DNA of 64,000 nt from Marinicella algicola (GCF_028401385.1 NZ_JAQOMR010000001.1:1552501-1616500), one strand, 5' to 3'. Numbered from the stretch's first letter, positions 48,971 through 60,609 are shown. A program made the numbers and translations. The notes: generated by a model from the letters alone, not told the origin.

Positions 48971-50334
48971 TCAGATGCCAAGGGACTTCAGCTTGCGGTG
49001 CAGTGCGGAGCGTTCCATCCCCACAAACTCCGCTGTGCGCGAAATGTTTCCGCCGAAACGATTGATCTGAGCCATCAGGTAGTCGCGCTCAAAGCGTTCG
49101 CGCGCCTCTCTGAGCGGAAGCGTCATGATATGGGCATCGCCCGAAGCCTGAATCTGCGGCAGCACGTCGGAAAGATCGGCGGGCAGAAGACTGGCGCTGA
49201 TCGGCGTCGACGCGTCTTCTTCGCGGGAGAGGATCAGGAGCCGCTCGAGATTGTTGCGCAGCTGCCGTATATTGCCCGGCCAGTCGTGCGCCTGAAGGAT
49301 CGCCATGGCGTCATCGCCGATCCGGCGCTGTCGGGTGCCAGCCTGCTCACAGAGCTGCCGCATAATGAAATCGACAAGAAACGGAATATCCTCACGCCGC
49401 TCGGCGAGCGCGGGAATACGCACCGGTACGACGGCGAGACGATGGAACAAGTCCTGGCGGAACCGGCCCTCATCAATGAGTGGCTTGAGGTCGAGTGCGG
49501 TGGAAGACAGGATCCTGACGTCTACAGAAACTCGCCGGCTGCCACCGACTCGTTCGAATTGCTGATCCACCAAAACGCGCAGGATTTTCTTCTGCGTCTC
49601 AGGCGGCATTTCGCCAACTTCGTCGAGGTAAAGCGTGCCGCGATGCGCCCGTTCCAGCGCGCCGGTCTTGCGGCTTCTGCCACCTCCGGGTTCGACACCG
49701 AACAGCTCAGTTTCCATGTTCTCCGGTGTGATTGCAGCAGCATTCAGCGCCACAAACGGCGCTTCTGCGCGGAGGCTTTTTGGTGCATCAGCCGCGCGAC
49801 GATTTCCTTGCCGGAACCCGAGCCGCCGAAGATCATTACCCGGCTGTTGGTCGGTCCGACCTTTTCCACGGTCTGACGCAGTTGCGAGACCAGAAGCGAT
49901 GAACCGACCAGTTCGTCCGGATCGCCACTCTTGCGCTTCAGCTCCAGAACTTCCGACTTCAGCCGCGAATTCTCAAGCGCGCGCTCTGCGATCAGAACCA
50001 GCCTGTCGGCCTTGAACGGCTTCTCGATGAAGTCGAAGGCGCCGCGCTTAATAGAGGAAACGGCGGTTTCGATGTTGCCATGCCCGGAGATCATCACCAC
50101 CGGGAGATCCGGATATCGCGACTTGATCTCCTCAAGAAGCGCCAACCCGTCAAGGCGACTTCCTTGCATCCAGATATCGAGGAAGATCAGGCGCGGCACT
50201 CGGTCGGAAATCGCGGTAAGCGCGCTGTCACTGTCGTGGGCAACCCGCGTCTCGTGGCCTTCGTCAGACAAAATACCAGAAACGATATCGCGGATATCCG
50301 CCTCGTCATCGACAACGAGAATATCAGAGGCCAT
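48971..50334 (-). CDS. ntrX: Response regulator NtrX (frameshift in sequence)
   Basis: About 454 residues from ATG 50334, overlapping the ntrY end by 11 bases. The receiver domain has ILVVDDEADIRD, the phospho-Asp in IFLDIWMQGSRLDG and KPFKADRL. The AAA+ domain has Walker A GGSGSGKEIVARL and TLYLDEVGEMPPE. The C-terminal Fis-type helix-turn-helix is NISRTAEFVGMERSALHRKL. One indel near 49775 separates the halves. The sigma54-contact GAFTGA loop is missing: after ELFG comes VEPGGGRSRKTGALE. It therefore probably acts without sigma54, as reported for other alphaproteobacterial NtrX. Confidence 0.9.
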
Positions 50335-52632
50335 CTTGTTCTTCCTTATCGGTTTCCCTCGCATCCGCTCGCCATCATGAAAATGTGGCAGTTCGACACG
50401 AATCATTGCCCCACGGCCGCCGGCGAAATCTGCCGGCGCATCGTGCAACTCCAGCTTGCCGCCATGTTCTTCAATGATCTTGCGGACAATCGCAAGACCA
50501 AGCCCCGTGCCTTTTTCGCGCATTGTAATGTACGGTTCAAGGATCATGTGACGGTTCTCGACCGGCAGGCCTTTACCGCTGTCTATGAAATCGATGATGT
50601 AGCGATCCCTAGCCTTGTCAAAGCGCGCCCGAACGAGAATTTTTCGCTCGACCTCACGTTCATCTTTCGAAACATTCTCAATAGCTTCTGCAGCATTCTT
50701 TATAAGATTTCCGAAGGCCTGGCCGAGCATTCTATCGTCGAAAGAGCCCTCAAGGGGGTATCGCCGAACTCGCGAATAAAGGTAATATCGGTGCGTCCTA
50801 TCTCCAGAAGGAACACGGCGTCTGCAAGGATGGTGCGCAGGTCGCCAGCCGTTTTCGACGGCTTCGGCATGCGCGCGAAAGACGAAAACTCGTCGACCAT
50901 GCGCCCGATGTCGCCGACCTGACGTACGATTGTATCAGTACATTGATCGAAAACCCTGCGATCCTCCTCATCCTCGATCTTTCGACCGAAACGCCGTTTG
51001 ATCCGTTCAGCGGACAACTGAATCGGTGTCAGAGGATTTTTGATCTCGTGGGCGATCCGGCGAGCCACATCGGCCCAGGCCGTAGAACGCTGGGCGATGA
51101 TCAGATCCGTAATATCGTCGAGCGTGATGACATAGGAATTCGTCGCGTTGCGGAATCCTCGCGCGTGACCTGGACAGAGAGTGTCCGCTCCTTGCCGAGC
51201 CGGAACAGATTGATCTGCCGACGAAAATTCTGGCGCCGTCGCCGCATCGCAGCGGTCATCACCATGTCAATCTCGGGTGAAATATCGGCAAGTCTGCGCC
51301 CGATCAGTTCGTCGCTGCTGGCAGCCAGAAGCTGTTCGGCGGAGATGTTGACAATTGTAACGGTTCGACTGTCATCGACACCGATCACGGCGGCCGTGAC
51401 ACCGGACAGCACCGCCTCGATAAAGCGCCGGCGATTGTCAACCTCGTCCTTGGCCAGCAGGATTTCGCGCTGCTGCGCGTGAATTTCCGCAATCATCTTG
51501 TTGAATGTGCTGGAAAGACGACCGACATCGCCGTCGATCGTGCGCACGGGCACGACGACCTTCATATCGCCCGACGCAACCTGGTCGGCCGCCCCGATCA
51601 GAAGCCGGATTGGCAGAACGATCCGGTCTGCTACGGCAATCCCCGTCCATATTGCCGCAAGCAGCACAATCAGCGCGAAACCGAGATAGAGCACGGCAAA
51701 CGCCACCTGGATCGAGAAACGCCCCTCCTCCATCGTCGAGTATTCGGAGAAATTGTCCTCGATCATCCGCATGGCGCCCATTACGTTCGGGTCCACCGCA
51801 CGCACCGTATAGAGGAGGCTGTTCGGAATTGCCTCAAGCGCGATGATGGCGCCCACGAGATTGGTCTCGCCCGGCGGAATGAGGGTCGGGGTTCCGGTTG
51901 CCGCCTTTTCCAGCGCGTCGTCCGGAATATCCGGCAATATCGCCTCTTCGCCGAGATCGGCCTCAACGATGACGCTGCCGTCGTCGCGCATCAAAAAGCC
52001 CCGAGCAGGCCGCGCCCGCGGGCCTGACGCGTCATCAGGTCAGCAAACCCGGTTCTATCGAGAAAATAGAGCGATCGATTGCGCTCTAGGTCGTTGCCCA
52101 TGGAGAGCGTCTGCCCCTGCAGATAGCTCGCATTCTCCATCATGTAGGCCTGTGCAACATTCAATGATGATTGCACGATCGACTGGGTTCTGAGCGCGAA
52201 CCAGCGGTCGAGACCGGCATTGAGCGTCAGCGTCGCAAAGATCGCAACGACGATTGCCGGCGTCACCGCCACAATCGAAAACAGCGCAACGATCCTGATA
52301 TGAAGCTGGGCCGCCGCACGGCCGCGGCGGCGCGCTTTCAGCAAGGTGACGACTTCGCGGCTGATCAGGAAGATCATCGCCAGCACAAAGAACGAGTTTG
52401 CGGCGACAAGCCCGGCAACAACGTGACCGGTCGGGTTAATCGGCGTGAAGCCAAGGAGCACGAACAGCGAGAGAAACGCTGTCAAAAGAGCTCCAACAAC
52501 GAGGAACATGCCCGGTGATGTCAGAATAGCGCGGGCGCCGCCGCGCCCATAGGCCGCGTCGCCGCTCGTCGCCCTGTCTTCTTCCGGAGGCGTGTCAAAA
52601 ACACCGTCTGCGTTGCTGTTGTCTGCCGTCAT
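50324..52632 (-). CDS. ntrY: Sensor histidine kinase NtrY (frameshifts in sequence)
   Basis: About 768 residues from ATG 52632. Membrane helices cluster in residues 30-190 (for example GMFLVVGALLTAFLSLFVLL and LHIRIVALFSIVAVTPAIVV), with another at FALIVLLAAIWTGIAVADRI. HAMP, PAS (EAVLSGVTAAVIGVDDSRTVTIVN), HisKA ([20 protein letters not shown]) and HATPase (NLIKNAAEAIENVSK, GKGLPVENRH, GTGLGLAIVRKI) follow. At least four indels interrupt it (near 51990, 51155, 50730 and 50360). The restored end reads DKEEQDGL with TGA 50324-50326. It senses nitrogen or redox state and phosphorylates NtrX. Confidence 0.88.
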
Positions 52633-52796
52633 GCCTACCGTTCTCAAACACCTTTCCCCGCCCGTTATACAAGCGTCGAAGGCCGAGCGTGGCCTGGGCG
52701 AGTGCCGCTGGTGCGATTCCATCCCTGATGAGGATATGCAACAGAATGTGGCACAAATGCAACGGAAAGCTTTTCAGCTCCGGTGAAACGGCGACG

Positions 52797-54252
52797 TCAG
52801 GAGGAACTGCGGGAGCTGCGATAGACCGATACACCAAGTTCCCGGATTTTCTTGCGCAGCGTGTTACGGTTGAGCCCAAGCAAATCGGCGGCCCGGATCT
52901 GGTTGCCGCGCGTTGCCGTGAGTGCAGCCAGGATCAGCGGATATTCAACTTCGTTCAGGACACGCTCGTAGAGGCCCGGCGGCGGAAGGCTTTCGCCGAA
53001 GCTTGCGAAATAACTGCGCATGTTCTCCTCGACCGCCTGTGCGATGGTCGGCATGCCGCCTCTGACCTGCGCACCCTCAGCAGGCGCATCAGGCTGGTCG
53101 GCCTGCAGCTCCTGATCAACGATTTCGCGGGTAATCATCTCCTGCGGATAAAGTGCCATCAGGCGGCGCACGAGGTTTTCCAGCTCACGGACGTTGCCGG
53201 GCCATGGGAAGGCCTTCATGGCGTCGAGTGCAGCCTGCTCGAAGCGCTTGCCACCGAGGCCCTCAACCTCGCCTTCATTGACGAAATGGCGCACCAGATC
53301 ACCGATATCCTCGGAACGCTCGCGCAGCGGCGGCAGCCTCAGTGGCACCACGTTGAGCCGGTAATAGAGATCTTCGCGGAACAGCCCCTGGTGGATCGAT
53401 TGCTTGAGATCCTTGTTGGTCGCGGCGACGATGCGAACATCAGTGCGGATCGGCGTACGGCCACCCACCGTGGTATATTCGCCCTGCTGGAGCACGCGCA
53501 ACAATCTAGTCTGCGCATCCATCGGCATATCGCCGATCTCGTCGAGAAACAGCGTACCGCCCTCGGCCTGCTCGAAACGACCGGATGAACGGGTCTGGGC
53601 ACCGGTGAAGGCACCTTTCTCGTGGCCGAACAGTTCCGATCTCGATCAGGTCGCGCGGGATTGCCGCCATGTTGATCGCCACGAAGGGGCCATTGCGGCG
53701 TTTGCCGTAATCATGCAGTGCGCGGGCCACCAATTCCTTACCAGTCCCCGATTCGCCAGTGATCATCAGCGTCAGATCGGTCTGCATCAGTCGGGCAAGA
53801 ACCCGGTAGATTTCCTGCATGGCAGCGGAGCGGCCAACAAGGGGCATCCCGTCCTGCATGTCGTCACCGAGCGGCGCAGGCTTGCGTTTGGGCTCGGACA
53901 GCGCTCTGCCGACGATCGCAATGAGCTCTGTCAGGTCGAAGGGCTTGGGCAAATAGTCGTAAGCGCCCTTCTCCGAGGCCCGCACCGCTGTCATGAAGGT
54001 ATTCTGTGCGCTCATCACGATCACGGGGAGTTCCGGGCGCGATTTCTTGATGCGCGGCAGAAGGTCGAAGGCGTTTTCGTCCGGCATGACCACGTCGGTC
54101 AGCACCAGATCGCCTTCACCCGAGGAAACCCAGCGCCACAGCGTTGCGGCATTGGAGGTGATCCGGACATCGTAACCGGCGCGGCTCAGCGCCTGATTCA
54201 GCACGGTGCGGATGGCTGCGTCATCATCTGCGACAAGTATCGTGGCTGTCAT
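52797..54252 (-). CDS. ntrC: Nitrogen regulator NtrC (NRI; frameshift in sequence)
   Basis: About 485 residues from ATG 54252, overlapping the ntrB stop (ATGA). The receiver contains [14 protein letters not shown], the phospho-Asp in [16 protein letters not shown] and the lysine in YLPKPFDL. The AAA+ domain has Walker [15 protein letters not shown], the sigma54-contact GAFTGA (in the corrected frame after ELFGHEK) and [14 protein letters not shown]. The C-terminal Fis helix-turn-helix is [17 protein letters not shown]. An extra base near 53640 breaks the frame between RDLIE and SELFG. It activates glnA, amtB-glnK and similar promoters under nitrogen limitation. Confidence 0.92.
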
Positions 54253-55390
54253 TGGTCGTTTTCCATTTTCGGCTCGGCCTGCCCCGGCAGGACATCCTTG
54301 GAGACGGGCATTAGAATCCGGAATGTCGTGCGCCCGTGCATGTTCTCGCACTCGATGATTCCGCCATGTGCTCCGATGATCTTGGCAACCAGGGCGAGCC
54401 CCAGTCCCGTGCCATTGGGTTTGGTGGTAATGAAGGGATCGAACAAATGCTGCATGAGATCGGGCGGAACGCCCGGTCCATTATCTTGAACGCAGAATTC
54501 GAGCGGCAGCGAGATCTTTCCCGCGTTCCGGCCACCGACATGCGGATACCGGGCCTGTAGGCCGAGGTCAGGATAATCTCGCCATCCGGCTTGTCGCCAA
54601 CGGCTTCCGAAGCGTTCTTGATCAGATTGAGGAACACCTGGACCATCTGGTCGCGATTGGCAAATATCTGCGGCAAGGACGGATCGTATTCCTCGGTGAT
54701 CTTGATTTTGCGGGCAAAGCCCGCCTTGGCCAATGCTTTCACATGGTCGAGCACCGAGTGGATATTGAGCGGCACGCGGTCGATCGGGCGCTCGTCCGAA
54801 AACACTTCCATACGATCAACGAGAGAAACGATCCGGTCGGTTTCATCGCAGATCAGACGGGTCAGCGCCCGGTCTTCGTCACTGGCATTGGTTTCCAGCA
54901 ATTGCGCCGCGCCACGTATGCCTGAAAGCGGGTTCTTGATCTCATGCGCCAGCATCGATGCAAGTCCCGTAACCGAGCGCGCAGCCGCGCGATGCACGAG
55001 CTGACGGTCGATCTTGTCGGCCATGGAGCGCACCTGGAAAACGAGGACGATCGAGCCATCCTCGCCCACCGGGGCAACATAGATATCGACGAGCTTGTCC
55101 TGGCCGAGGCGTGGCGAAGAAAGGTCGACACGATATTCATTGACCGGCGCACGACGTTCACGCACCTGGGCAATCAATGCCAGCAGCGGGCTGTCGAAGG
55201 GAATGATGTCGGACAGGGCCTTGCGCGCAAGATGCGCAGCACTGGCGCCGAAAAACACCTCAGCTTCCCAGTTGGTGTAGGAAATGCGGCCGTTCCCTTC
55301 GATCAGGACAACCGGGTTCTGGATTGCGTTCAGAACTTCGAGAGCAACCATTTCGGCGGCCTTGCGCATACCGCCATTATCGGTGGTCAT
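54249..55390 (-). CDS. ntrB: Nitrogen sensor kinase NtrB (NRII; frameshift in sequence)
   Basis: About 381 residues from ATG 55390 (ATGA overlap with dusB). An N-terminal PAS domain ([20 protein letters not shown]) precedes the HisKA box with phospho-His in [20 protein letters not shown]. The HATPase domain has [16 protein letters not shown] and, after restoring one A near 54518, [20 protein letters not shown] and [13 protein letters not shown]. It is cytoplasmic, with no membrane helix. It phosphorylates or dephosphorylates NtrC under PII control. dusB-ntrB-ntrC coupling is the classic nifR3-ntrBC operon. Confidence 0.92.
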
Positions 55391-56394
55391 GCGGCCTTCC
55401 TTTGCTCGTGCGCGTGGCCCAGCAACGCGGCAAGCCGCGTAACAACGCGATCGGGATGTGTCTCTGTCATGATTTGTGCTCTTTCAGTGCCGTCGATACC
55501 CGGCGCAAGCTGTTGGATATACCACCCGAGATGCTTGCGGGCGTGACGCACACCAGTTTCGGTTCCGTAAAACGACAGCATGTCGCTGTAGTGTTCAAGC
55601 ACGATTTCAATCTTGGTAACATATGGCAGATCTTCGGCTCCGGCGAGGAAGCCGACATGCCACGGTCGGCCCTGGCAGGCGCGTCCGGTCATCACCGCGG
55701 TAATGCCGGGGCGGGACAGCAGGTTTTCGACGTCGCCGCGGCTTTCGATGTCACCATTGGCGATGAAGGGAATGTTGATGACGTCGGCAACCGCTTCAAC
55801 CGCATCCCAGTCGGCGCTGCCCTTGTAAAACTGCATGCGTGTGCGGCCGTGAACCGTGATGGCCTGCGCACCAGCCTGTTCCGCACGGGCGGCCAGGTAG
55901 CGGGCGTTCAGGCTGTCATGATCCCAGCCGAGCCGCATTTTCACGGTGACGGGCACACTGACGGCGGCAACAGTTGCTTCGACAATGGCAAGCGCGCGCT
56001 CCGGCTCGCGCATCAGCGCCGAGCCGGTGTAGCCGCCGACAACCTTCTTGGCCGGGCAGCCCATATTGATATCGACAATATCGGCACCATTCGCCTCGGC
56101 AATACGGGCTGCCTCCGCCATGAATGCCGGATCACGACCGGCAAGCTGAACCACATGCGGCTTGAGCCCGGCCCCTTCCAGGCGTACCCAGCTTTCCGCC
56201 GTGTTGAACGTCAGCTCGCGGCTTGCAATCATTTCGGTGACGACAAGCCCAGCCCCGAAGCGGAAAGCGAGTTTCCGGAAAGGCAGATCAGTCACACCCG
56301 ACATCGGCGCCAGAACGACGCGATTGCGGATTCGAATATTGCCGATCTCGAAGGAATCTGATGGATTACGGTGAGGCAAATGGCTATCTTTCAT
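55387..56394 (-). CDS. dusB: tRNA-dihydrouridine synthase B (NifR3)
   Basis: 335 residues from ATG 56394; an in-frame GTG at 56406 is an alternative start. FMN TIM-barrel with [19 protein letters not shown], the catalytic cysteine in [21 protein letters not shown] and the FMN-phosphate loop [12 protein letters not shown]. It reduces specific uridines of tRNA. It is first gene of the dusB-ntrB-ntrC operon (older name nifR3) and its stop overlaps ntrB. No indel was seen. Confidence 0.93.
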   Translation of the reverse strand: MKDSHLPHRNPSDSFEIGNIRIRNRVVLAPMSGVTDLPFRKLAFRFGAGLVVTEMIASRELTFNTAESWVRLEGAGLKPHVVQLAGRDPAFMAEAARIAEANGADIVDINMGCPAKKVVGGYTGSALMREPERALAIVEATVAAVSVPVTVKMRLGWDHDSLNARYLAARAEQAGAQAITVHGRTRMQFYKGSADWDAVEAVADVINIPFIANGDIESRGDVENLLSRPGITAVMTGRACQGRPWHVGFLAGAEDLPYVTKIEIVLEHYSDMLSFYGTETGVRHARKHLGWYIQQLAPGIDGTERAQIMTETHPDRVVTRLAALLGHAHEQRKAA

Positions 56395-56549
56395 GCAGTA
56401 CGTCACTTTGCCCTATTTTTAGACAAGTCGGTACCCTTTGCCAAGCGATTTCGCCGGCACCTCACAAAATTTAGGCATATGCTGGAAAATTGGAGCAATC
56501 GAGGTAAGTTCGCGCCAATTGGAATCAACAGACAGGGTCATATCTGATC

Positions 56550-57761
56550 ATGACAACAGGCAAAAGCTTCAGTCCAGGCGTTGTCGTGGTCGCCGCAGGC
56601 CGGGGAGAAAGGGCGGGAGCCCCCGGCGAAGGACCGAAACAATATCGCCTTATCGGCGGTATCCCTGTGATTTCCCACACGCTTTCAGGTTTTGTCGATT
56701 GGGGCGGCGCCACTGCGGGTATTGTCGTGGTCATCCACCGGGACGATGAGGCCCTGTTCCGCGACGCTCTGTCGCATGTGCGCGGGACTGAAAACATCCG
56801 TTTTGTACATGGTGGTGCAACGCGGCAGCAATCGGTTTTGAACGGCATAGAGACCTTAGCAGCAGCAAAGCCCAGTCATGTGCTGATTCATGATGCCGTG
56901 CGGCCATTCTTCGACACCGCAATGCTTGAGCGCGTCTGCGTGGCGCTGCGGTCTGGCGCCGATGCCGTTTTGCCGGCCACGGCCGTTGCAGACACGCTGA
57001 AAAGTGCGGACTCAAACAAAATGGTTGCCGGCACAGTGCCGCGCGCGGGGCTGTTTGCCGCCCAGACGCCACAGGCGTTCGGCTTTGAGGTCATCCTGGC
57101 CGCACACCGGAAGGCAGCGTCCGAAAACCGCCTCGACTTTACCGATGATTCCGGCATCGCCGAATGGGCCGGTCTTGATGTCCGGCTGGTGGCTGGCCTT
57201 GCCGATAATGTGAAGCTGACCTTCCGGAGGGACATCGCCATGGCCGATGAAAAACTTACCCGCAATATGATAGCCGATATCCGCACCGGAAACGGCTATG
57301 ACGTTCACAAGCTTGTGCCCGGTGATGGCGTGACGCTTTGCGGCATTCACATCCCCTACGAAATGTCGCTGTCCGGCCACTCTGATGCCGACGTGGCCTT
57401 CCACGCTCTGACCGACGCATTGCTGGCGACCTGCGGCGCAGGTGATATCGGCGATCATTTCCCGCCCTCCGATCCGCAATGGAAGGGTGCGGCGTCAAAC
57501 ACCTTCCTTGCCCATGCTGCAAAGATCGTGCGCGACAATGGTGGCGTGATCCTCAACGCCGATGTCAGCCTCATCGCAGAAGAACCGAAGATCGGCCCTC
57601 ACCGCGCCCGGATGCGCGAAAAGATTGCCAACTGTCTCGGCATTGACCTTGTGCGCTGCTCGGTCAAGGCGACGACGAATGAAACCATTGGCTTTGTCGG
57701 CCGGAAGGAAGGCATTGCCGCCATTGCCACGGCAAGCGTCAGTTACGGAAACATACGATGA
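56550..57761 (+). CDS. ispDF: Bifunctional IspD/IspF (MEP pathway)
   Basis: 403 residues. The N-terminal IspD cytidylyltransferase has [32 protein letters not shown] and [13 protein letters not shown]. The C-terminal IspF cyclodiphosphate synthase begins [19 protein letters not shown], with the zinc DxH in YDVH and [18 protein letters not shown]. It catalyses steps three and five of isoprenoid synthesis. The fused form is typical of Alphaproteobacteria. Its stop overlaps the PncC start (ATGA). No indel was found. It is divergent from dusB. Confidence 0.94.
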   Translation: MTTGKSFSPGVVVVAAGRGERAGAPGEGPKQYRLIGGIPVISHTLSGFVDWGGATAGIVVVIHRDDEALFRDALSHVRGTENIRFVHGGATRQQSVLNGIETLAAAKPSHVLIHDAVRPFFDTAMLERVCVALRSGADAVLPATAVADTLKSADSNKMVAGTVPRAGLFAAQTPQAFGFEVILAAHRKAASENRLDFTDDSGIAEWAGLDVRLVAGLADNVKLTFRRDIAMADEKLTRNMIADIRTGNGYDVHKLVPGDGVTLCGIHIPYEMSLSGHSDADVAFHALTDALLATCGAGDIGDHFPPSDPQWKGAASNTFLAHAAKIVRDNGGVILNADVSLIAEEPKIGPHRARMREKIANCLGIDLVRCSVKATTNETIGFVGRKEGIAAIATASVSYGNIR

Positions 57762-58252
57762 TCAACGCCGATATCGAAGAACGAGCACGGCTTCTGGTCG
57801 CGCACTGCACGCAGGCCGGCAAAACCATCGCCACCGCGGAGAGCTGTACCGGAGGCATGATCGTCAGTGCGCTGACCGATATCGCGGGTTCGTCTGCAGT
57901 CGTGGATCGGGGATACGTCACCTATTCGAACCAGGCAAAGATCGACATGCTTGGCGTCAGCACGGTTACGCTTTCGAGATTCGGGGCGGTTTCGCGCGAA
58001 ACCGCTCTGCAGATGTCGGCTGGCGCGCTCTGGCGCTCCGGTGCGGATCTTGCCATCGCCGTCACCGGAATTGCCGGACCGTCGGGTGGGACATCTGAAA
58101 AGCCTGTCGGGCTCGTTCACCTTGCCGCGCGGGACCGCAAGGGCCGCCTGCATCACATTGAGAGCCGCTATGGCAACATCGGCCGCGATGGCATACGCAT
58201 TGCCACGGTACAGACCGCGCTCGGCATGCTGGAAGGCCTTATTCAGTCGTAG
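57758..58252 (+). CDS. pncC: Nicotinamide-nucleotide amidohydrolase PncC (CinA C-terminal type)
   Basis: 164 residues, a stand-alone CinA C-terminal domain. [21 protein letters not shown] carries the catalytic serine region, followed by [35 protein letters not shown]. It deamidates NMN to nicotinate mononucleotide in the NAD salvage cycle. Translationally coupled to ispDF. Its stop overlaps the ratA stop by ten bases on the opposite strand. Confidence 0.9.
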   Translation: MINADIEERARLLVAHCTQAGKTIATAESCTGGMIVSALTDIAGSSAVVDRGYVTYSNQAKIDMLGVSTVTLSRFGAVSRETALQMSAGALWRSGADLAIAVTGIAGPSGGTSEKPVGLVHLAARDRKGRLHHIESRYGNIGRDGIRIATVQTALGMLEGLIQS

Positions 58253-58688
58253 ATCGCGTCGGCGCGACCTTCAAAGGCTTCGGAGAACTTTCGAAAGGCC
58301 CGGTCGAACATCGAGCCCATCATCGCTCCGAGTATGCGGTTCTTGAACTCGTAATTGATATAGAAGTTCACAGCACAGGTGGTCTCGCCTTCCGGCTCGA
58401 AATGCCAGCGGTTGTCCAGAAACCGAAACGGGCCATCGACATAGCTCACATCGATGCGGCGCTCCTCTCGATTCAAAAGCACCTGTGTCGTAAAGGTCTC
58501 GCGGATTCCTTGTAGCCAACCGTCATGTCGGCAATCAGCAGTGTCTTTCCGTCTTTCTCCCGCGATGAGCGCACCGATAGGGCTTCGCAAAGCGGCAGAA
58601 ATTCCGGATAGCGCTCAACATCTGCTACGAGGTCGAACATCCGGTCGGCTGAATGGTGGACATGTCGTGTTGTCGTAAACTCGGGCAT
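58243..58688 (-). CDS. COQ10/RatA-type START-fold protein (frameshift in sequence)
   Basis: About 149 residues from ATG 58688. It opens FTTTRHVHHSADRMFDLVADVERYPEFLPLC, the ubiquinone-binding COQ10/aromatase-cyclase signature. It continues, after an indel near 58515, as GIRETFTTQVLLNREERRIDV and NRWHFEPEGETTCAVNFYINYEF. Such proteins bind ubiquinone or other hydrophobic ligands; the E. coli homologue RatA was described as a ribosome-association toxin, but most alphaproteobacterial members probably serve respiration. Following lipA is the usual rhizobial order, here with one kinase gene between. Confidence 0.85.
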
Positions 58689-58697
58689 GGTTTTCAG

Positions 58698-59259
58698 CTA
58701 ATGGCCTTGGGCAGAAAGCGCAAGCAATTCGTCGTTCTCGGTGTATGATTTCAACACACAAACGGGAGTGTCACCACCAAATTGCGCCAGTATCTGCTCA
58801 ACGCGCGGCACCTGCTTTTGTTCAAACGTCCAGACATAGTGCAAAAATCCCAGTTCAGACGCTCCAGGCATCCTTCAGCCATTTCAGGCCGGGACCTGCC
58901 CGCATATCGAAATCGGCGCTTTATAATTCCGGCCATTGACACCAGGCGCGGGGCCGTGTCCATAGGACCAGTTCGGCGCGCGCCAGACGGACCGGCATCG
59001 TTCGGGGACTGGTCCCGTCAATCACCCATGCCGGACGTGCTGCCGCCTCTTCAACAAGCGATCCTATTTCGGACGCATCACGCATCTTCCACCCCGAAAG
59101 CCAGAAAACGTCGCGGTCCATCGAGATGTAGGGAATATCGAAACGCGCGCCAATCTCCTGCCCAAGCGCGGATTTTCCGCTTCCCGAACAACCGATGACC
59201 ATTATGCGTCGCACAGTTTTCAGTCGTGCTGCCGCATCCGCAACCTCTATCCTGTTCAT
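58698..59259 (-). CDS. P-loop kinase, FlaR/adenylate-kinase-like (frameshifts in sequence)
   Basis: About 187 residues from ATG 59259. Walker A is IMVIGCSGSGKSALGQEIGA, followed by IPYISMDRDVFWLSGW and PAWVIDGTSPRTMPVRL, the pattern of the small nucleotide-kinase family called DNA topology modulation protein FlaR. The C-terminal half needs two corrections, near 58965 and near 58850. These give IIKRRFRYAGRSRPEMAEGC and LHYVWTFEQKQVPRVEQIL, ending at TAG 58698-58700. The substrate is unknown. It lies between lipA and ratA, 10 bases before ratA, behind a hairpin with a T-run. Confidence 0.75.
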
Positions 59260-59260
59260 G

Positions 59261-59290
59261 AAAAATCCCCCGGCCTGAAGGACGGGGGAC
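59261..59290 (-). terminator. Terminator-like hairpin overlapping the kinase ribosome-binding site
   Basis: On the minus strand TCCCCCG (59289-59283) pairs with CGGGGGA (59272-59266) around a ten-base loop, followed by TTTTT (59265-59261) and then the kinase ATG at 59259. The right arm supplies the only purine-rich ribosome-binding site for that ATG. It may end lipA transcripts and limit kinase and ratA expression; the role is inferred. Confidence 0.65.
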
Positions 59291-59320
59291 ATACACCTTG
59301 ACAGGGTATTCAGACAAGTA

Positions 59321-60299
59321 TTAACCGGCGGCCATCTGAGCCAGCTTTTTCGCGCGATTTTCACGCAGCCGCGCAAAATCATCTCCGGCATGGTGCGAGG
59401 AGCGCGTCAGCGGGCTTGCCGAGACCATCAGAAAGCCCTTGGTATAGGCGACCGTCTCGTAGGACTTGAACTCGTCCGGCGTCACAAAGCTCACCACACG
59501 ATGATGCTTGCGGGTCGGCTGCAGATACTGGCCAATGGTCAGAAAATCGACATCGGCGGTTCTGAGGTCGTCCATCAGCTGCAGGATCTCGTTCCGCTCC
59601 TCACCAAGGCCGACCATGATGCCGGACTTGGTGAACATGTTGGGATCGAGTTCCTTCACTCGCTGCAAAATCCGGATGGAATGGAAATAGCGCGCGCCGG
59701 GACAGAACGGTCAGGTAGTTCGACGGCACGGTTTCGAGATTGTGATTGAAGACATCGGGCCGCGCAGCGACCACTCTCTCCAGAGCGCCGGGCTTGCGCA
59801 GGAAATCCGGCGTCAGCACCTCTATCGTTGTTGAAGGCGAGGCAGCGCGAATGGCGAAGATCACCTTTTCAAAATGCTCTGCGCCGCCATCGGCGAGATC
59901 GTCCCGGTCCACCGAGGTAATGACGACATGGCTTAGACCCATCTGGCTGACAGCCTTGCCGATATTTTCCGGCTCATTCGGATCAAGCGCGCCGGGCCTT
60001 CCGGTGGAGACATTGCAGAACGCGCAGGCGCGGGTGCAAATTTCGCCCATGATCATGAACGAGGCATGCTTCTTGTCCCAGCATTCCCCGACATTGGGAC
60101 AGCCGGCTTCCTCGCATACCGTGACGAGCTTATTCTCCTTCACAATGCCGCGGGTTTCCTGATAGCCCTTTGAAACGGGTGCCTTCACCCGGATCCAGTC
60201 CGGCTTGCGCATCACCTCGTTGTCGGGTTTATGCGCCTTTTCCGGGTGTCGCACCCGCTTGGGCGCAGCATTGCCTGTCGTATCAAGAAGTGTAACCAT
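59321..60299 (-). CDS. lipA: Lipoyl synthase (frameshift in sequence)
   Basis: About 325 residues from ATG 60299. The auxiliary cluster cysteines (C-x4-C-x5-C) are in [20 protein letters not shown] and the radical-SAM C-x3-C-x2-C is in [16 protein letters not shown]. The frame breaks near 59695 between [10 protein letters not shown] and the [20 protein letters not shown] part, needing one base. It inserts two sulfurs into octanoyl-lipoyl domains of E2 proteins such as the PdhC encoded at 63186. The conserved order lpd-lipA in the same direction supports the assignment. Confidence 0.93.
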
Positions 60300-60358
60300 C
60301 TCTCACCCTTGGGTACCGCCGAGCCCGAAGGCTCGGACGGCTTTTCTGCAATCTCTTG

Positions 60359-60609
60359 TCAGCGCCTTATCAGTCGTCCGACCCAAATCAGGATCACCGC
60401 GCCGATAAAGCCAGCGATCAGGTAGCCGAGCCACCCCCGAGGGCAATGCCGAACAGGCCCAGAAGGGCGTTCGCGACGATGGCCCCGACGATGCCGAGAA
60501 TGATGTTCATGAGAACGCCCATGCTGGACTTCATGAACTTCTCGGCAAGCCAGCCTGCGATGCCGCCGATGACGATGGCGGCAATCCAGCCTACACCCTG
60601 TTCTTCCAT
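60359..60609 (-). CDS. GlsB/YeaQ/YmgE family small membrane protein (frameshift in sequence)
   Basis: About 83 residues from ATG 60609. Three hydrophobic, glycine-rich helices: GWIAAIVIGGIAGWLAEKFM, LMNIILGIVGAIVANALLGL and, after one missing G near 60438, WLGYLIAGFIGAVILIWVGR. This is the family annotated as transglycosylase-associated protein; expression is often stress-induced, but the function is unproven. It lies between lpd and lipA on the same strand. Confidence 0.82.

Noticed and set aside
49744..50730. NtrY-NtrX fusion protein suggested by a continuous frame
   Set aside because: In the alternative frame the NtrY tail ends DKEEQDGL with a stop overlapping the NtrX ATG, the usual arrangement; an indel near 50360 explains the continuous frame.
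52633..52796. Sigma54 promoter (TGGCAC near 52749) between ntrC and ntrY
   Set aside because: The -12 element is at the wrong spacing and the motif points away from ntrYX.
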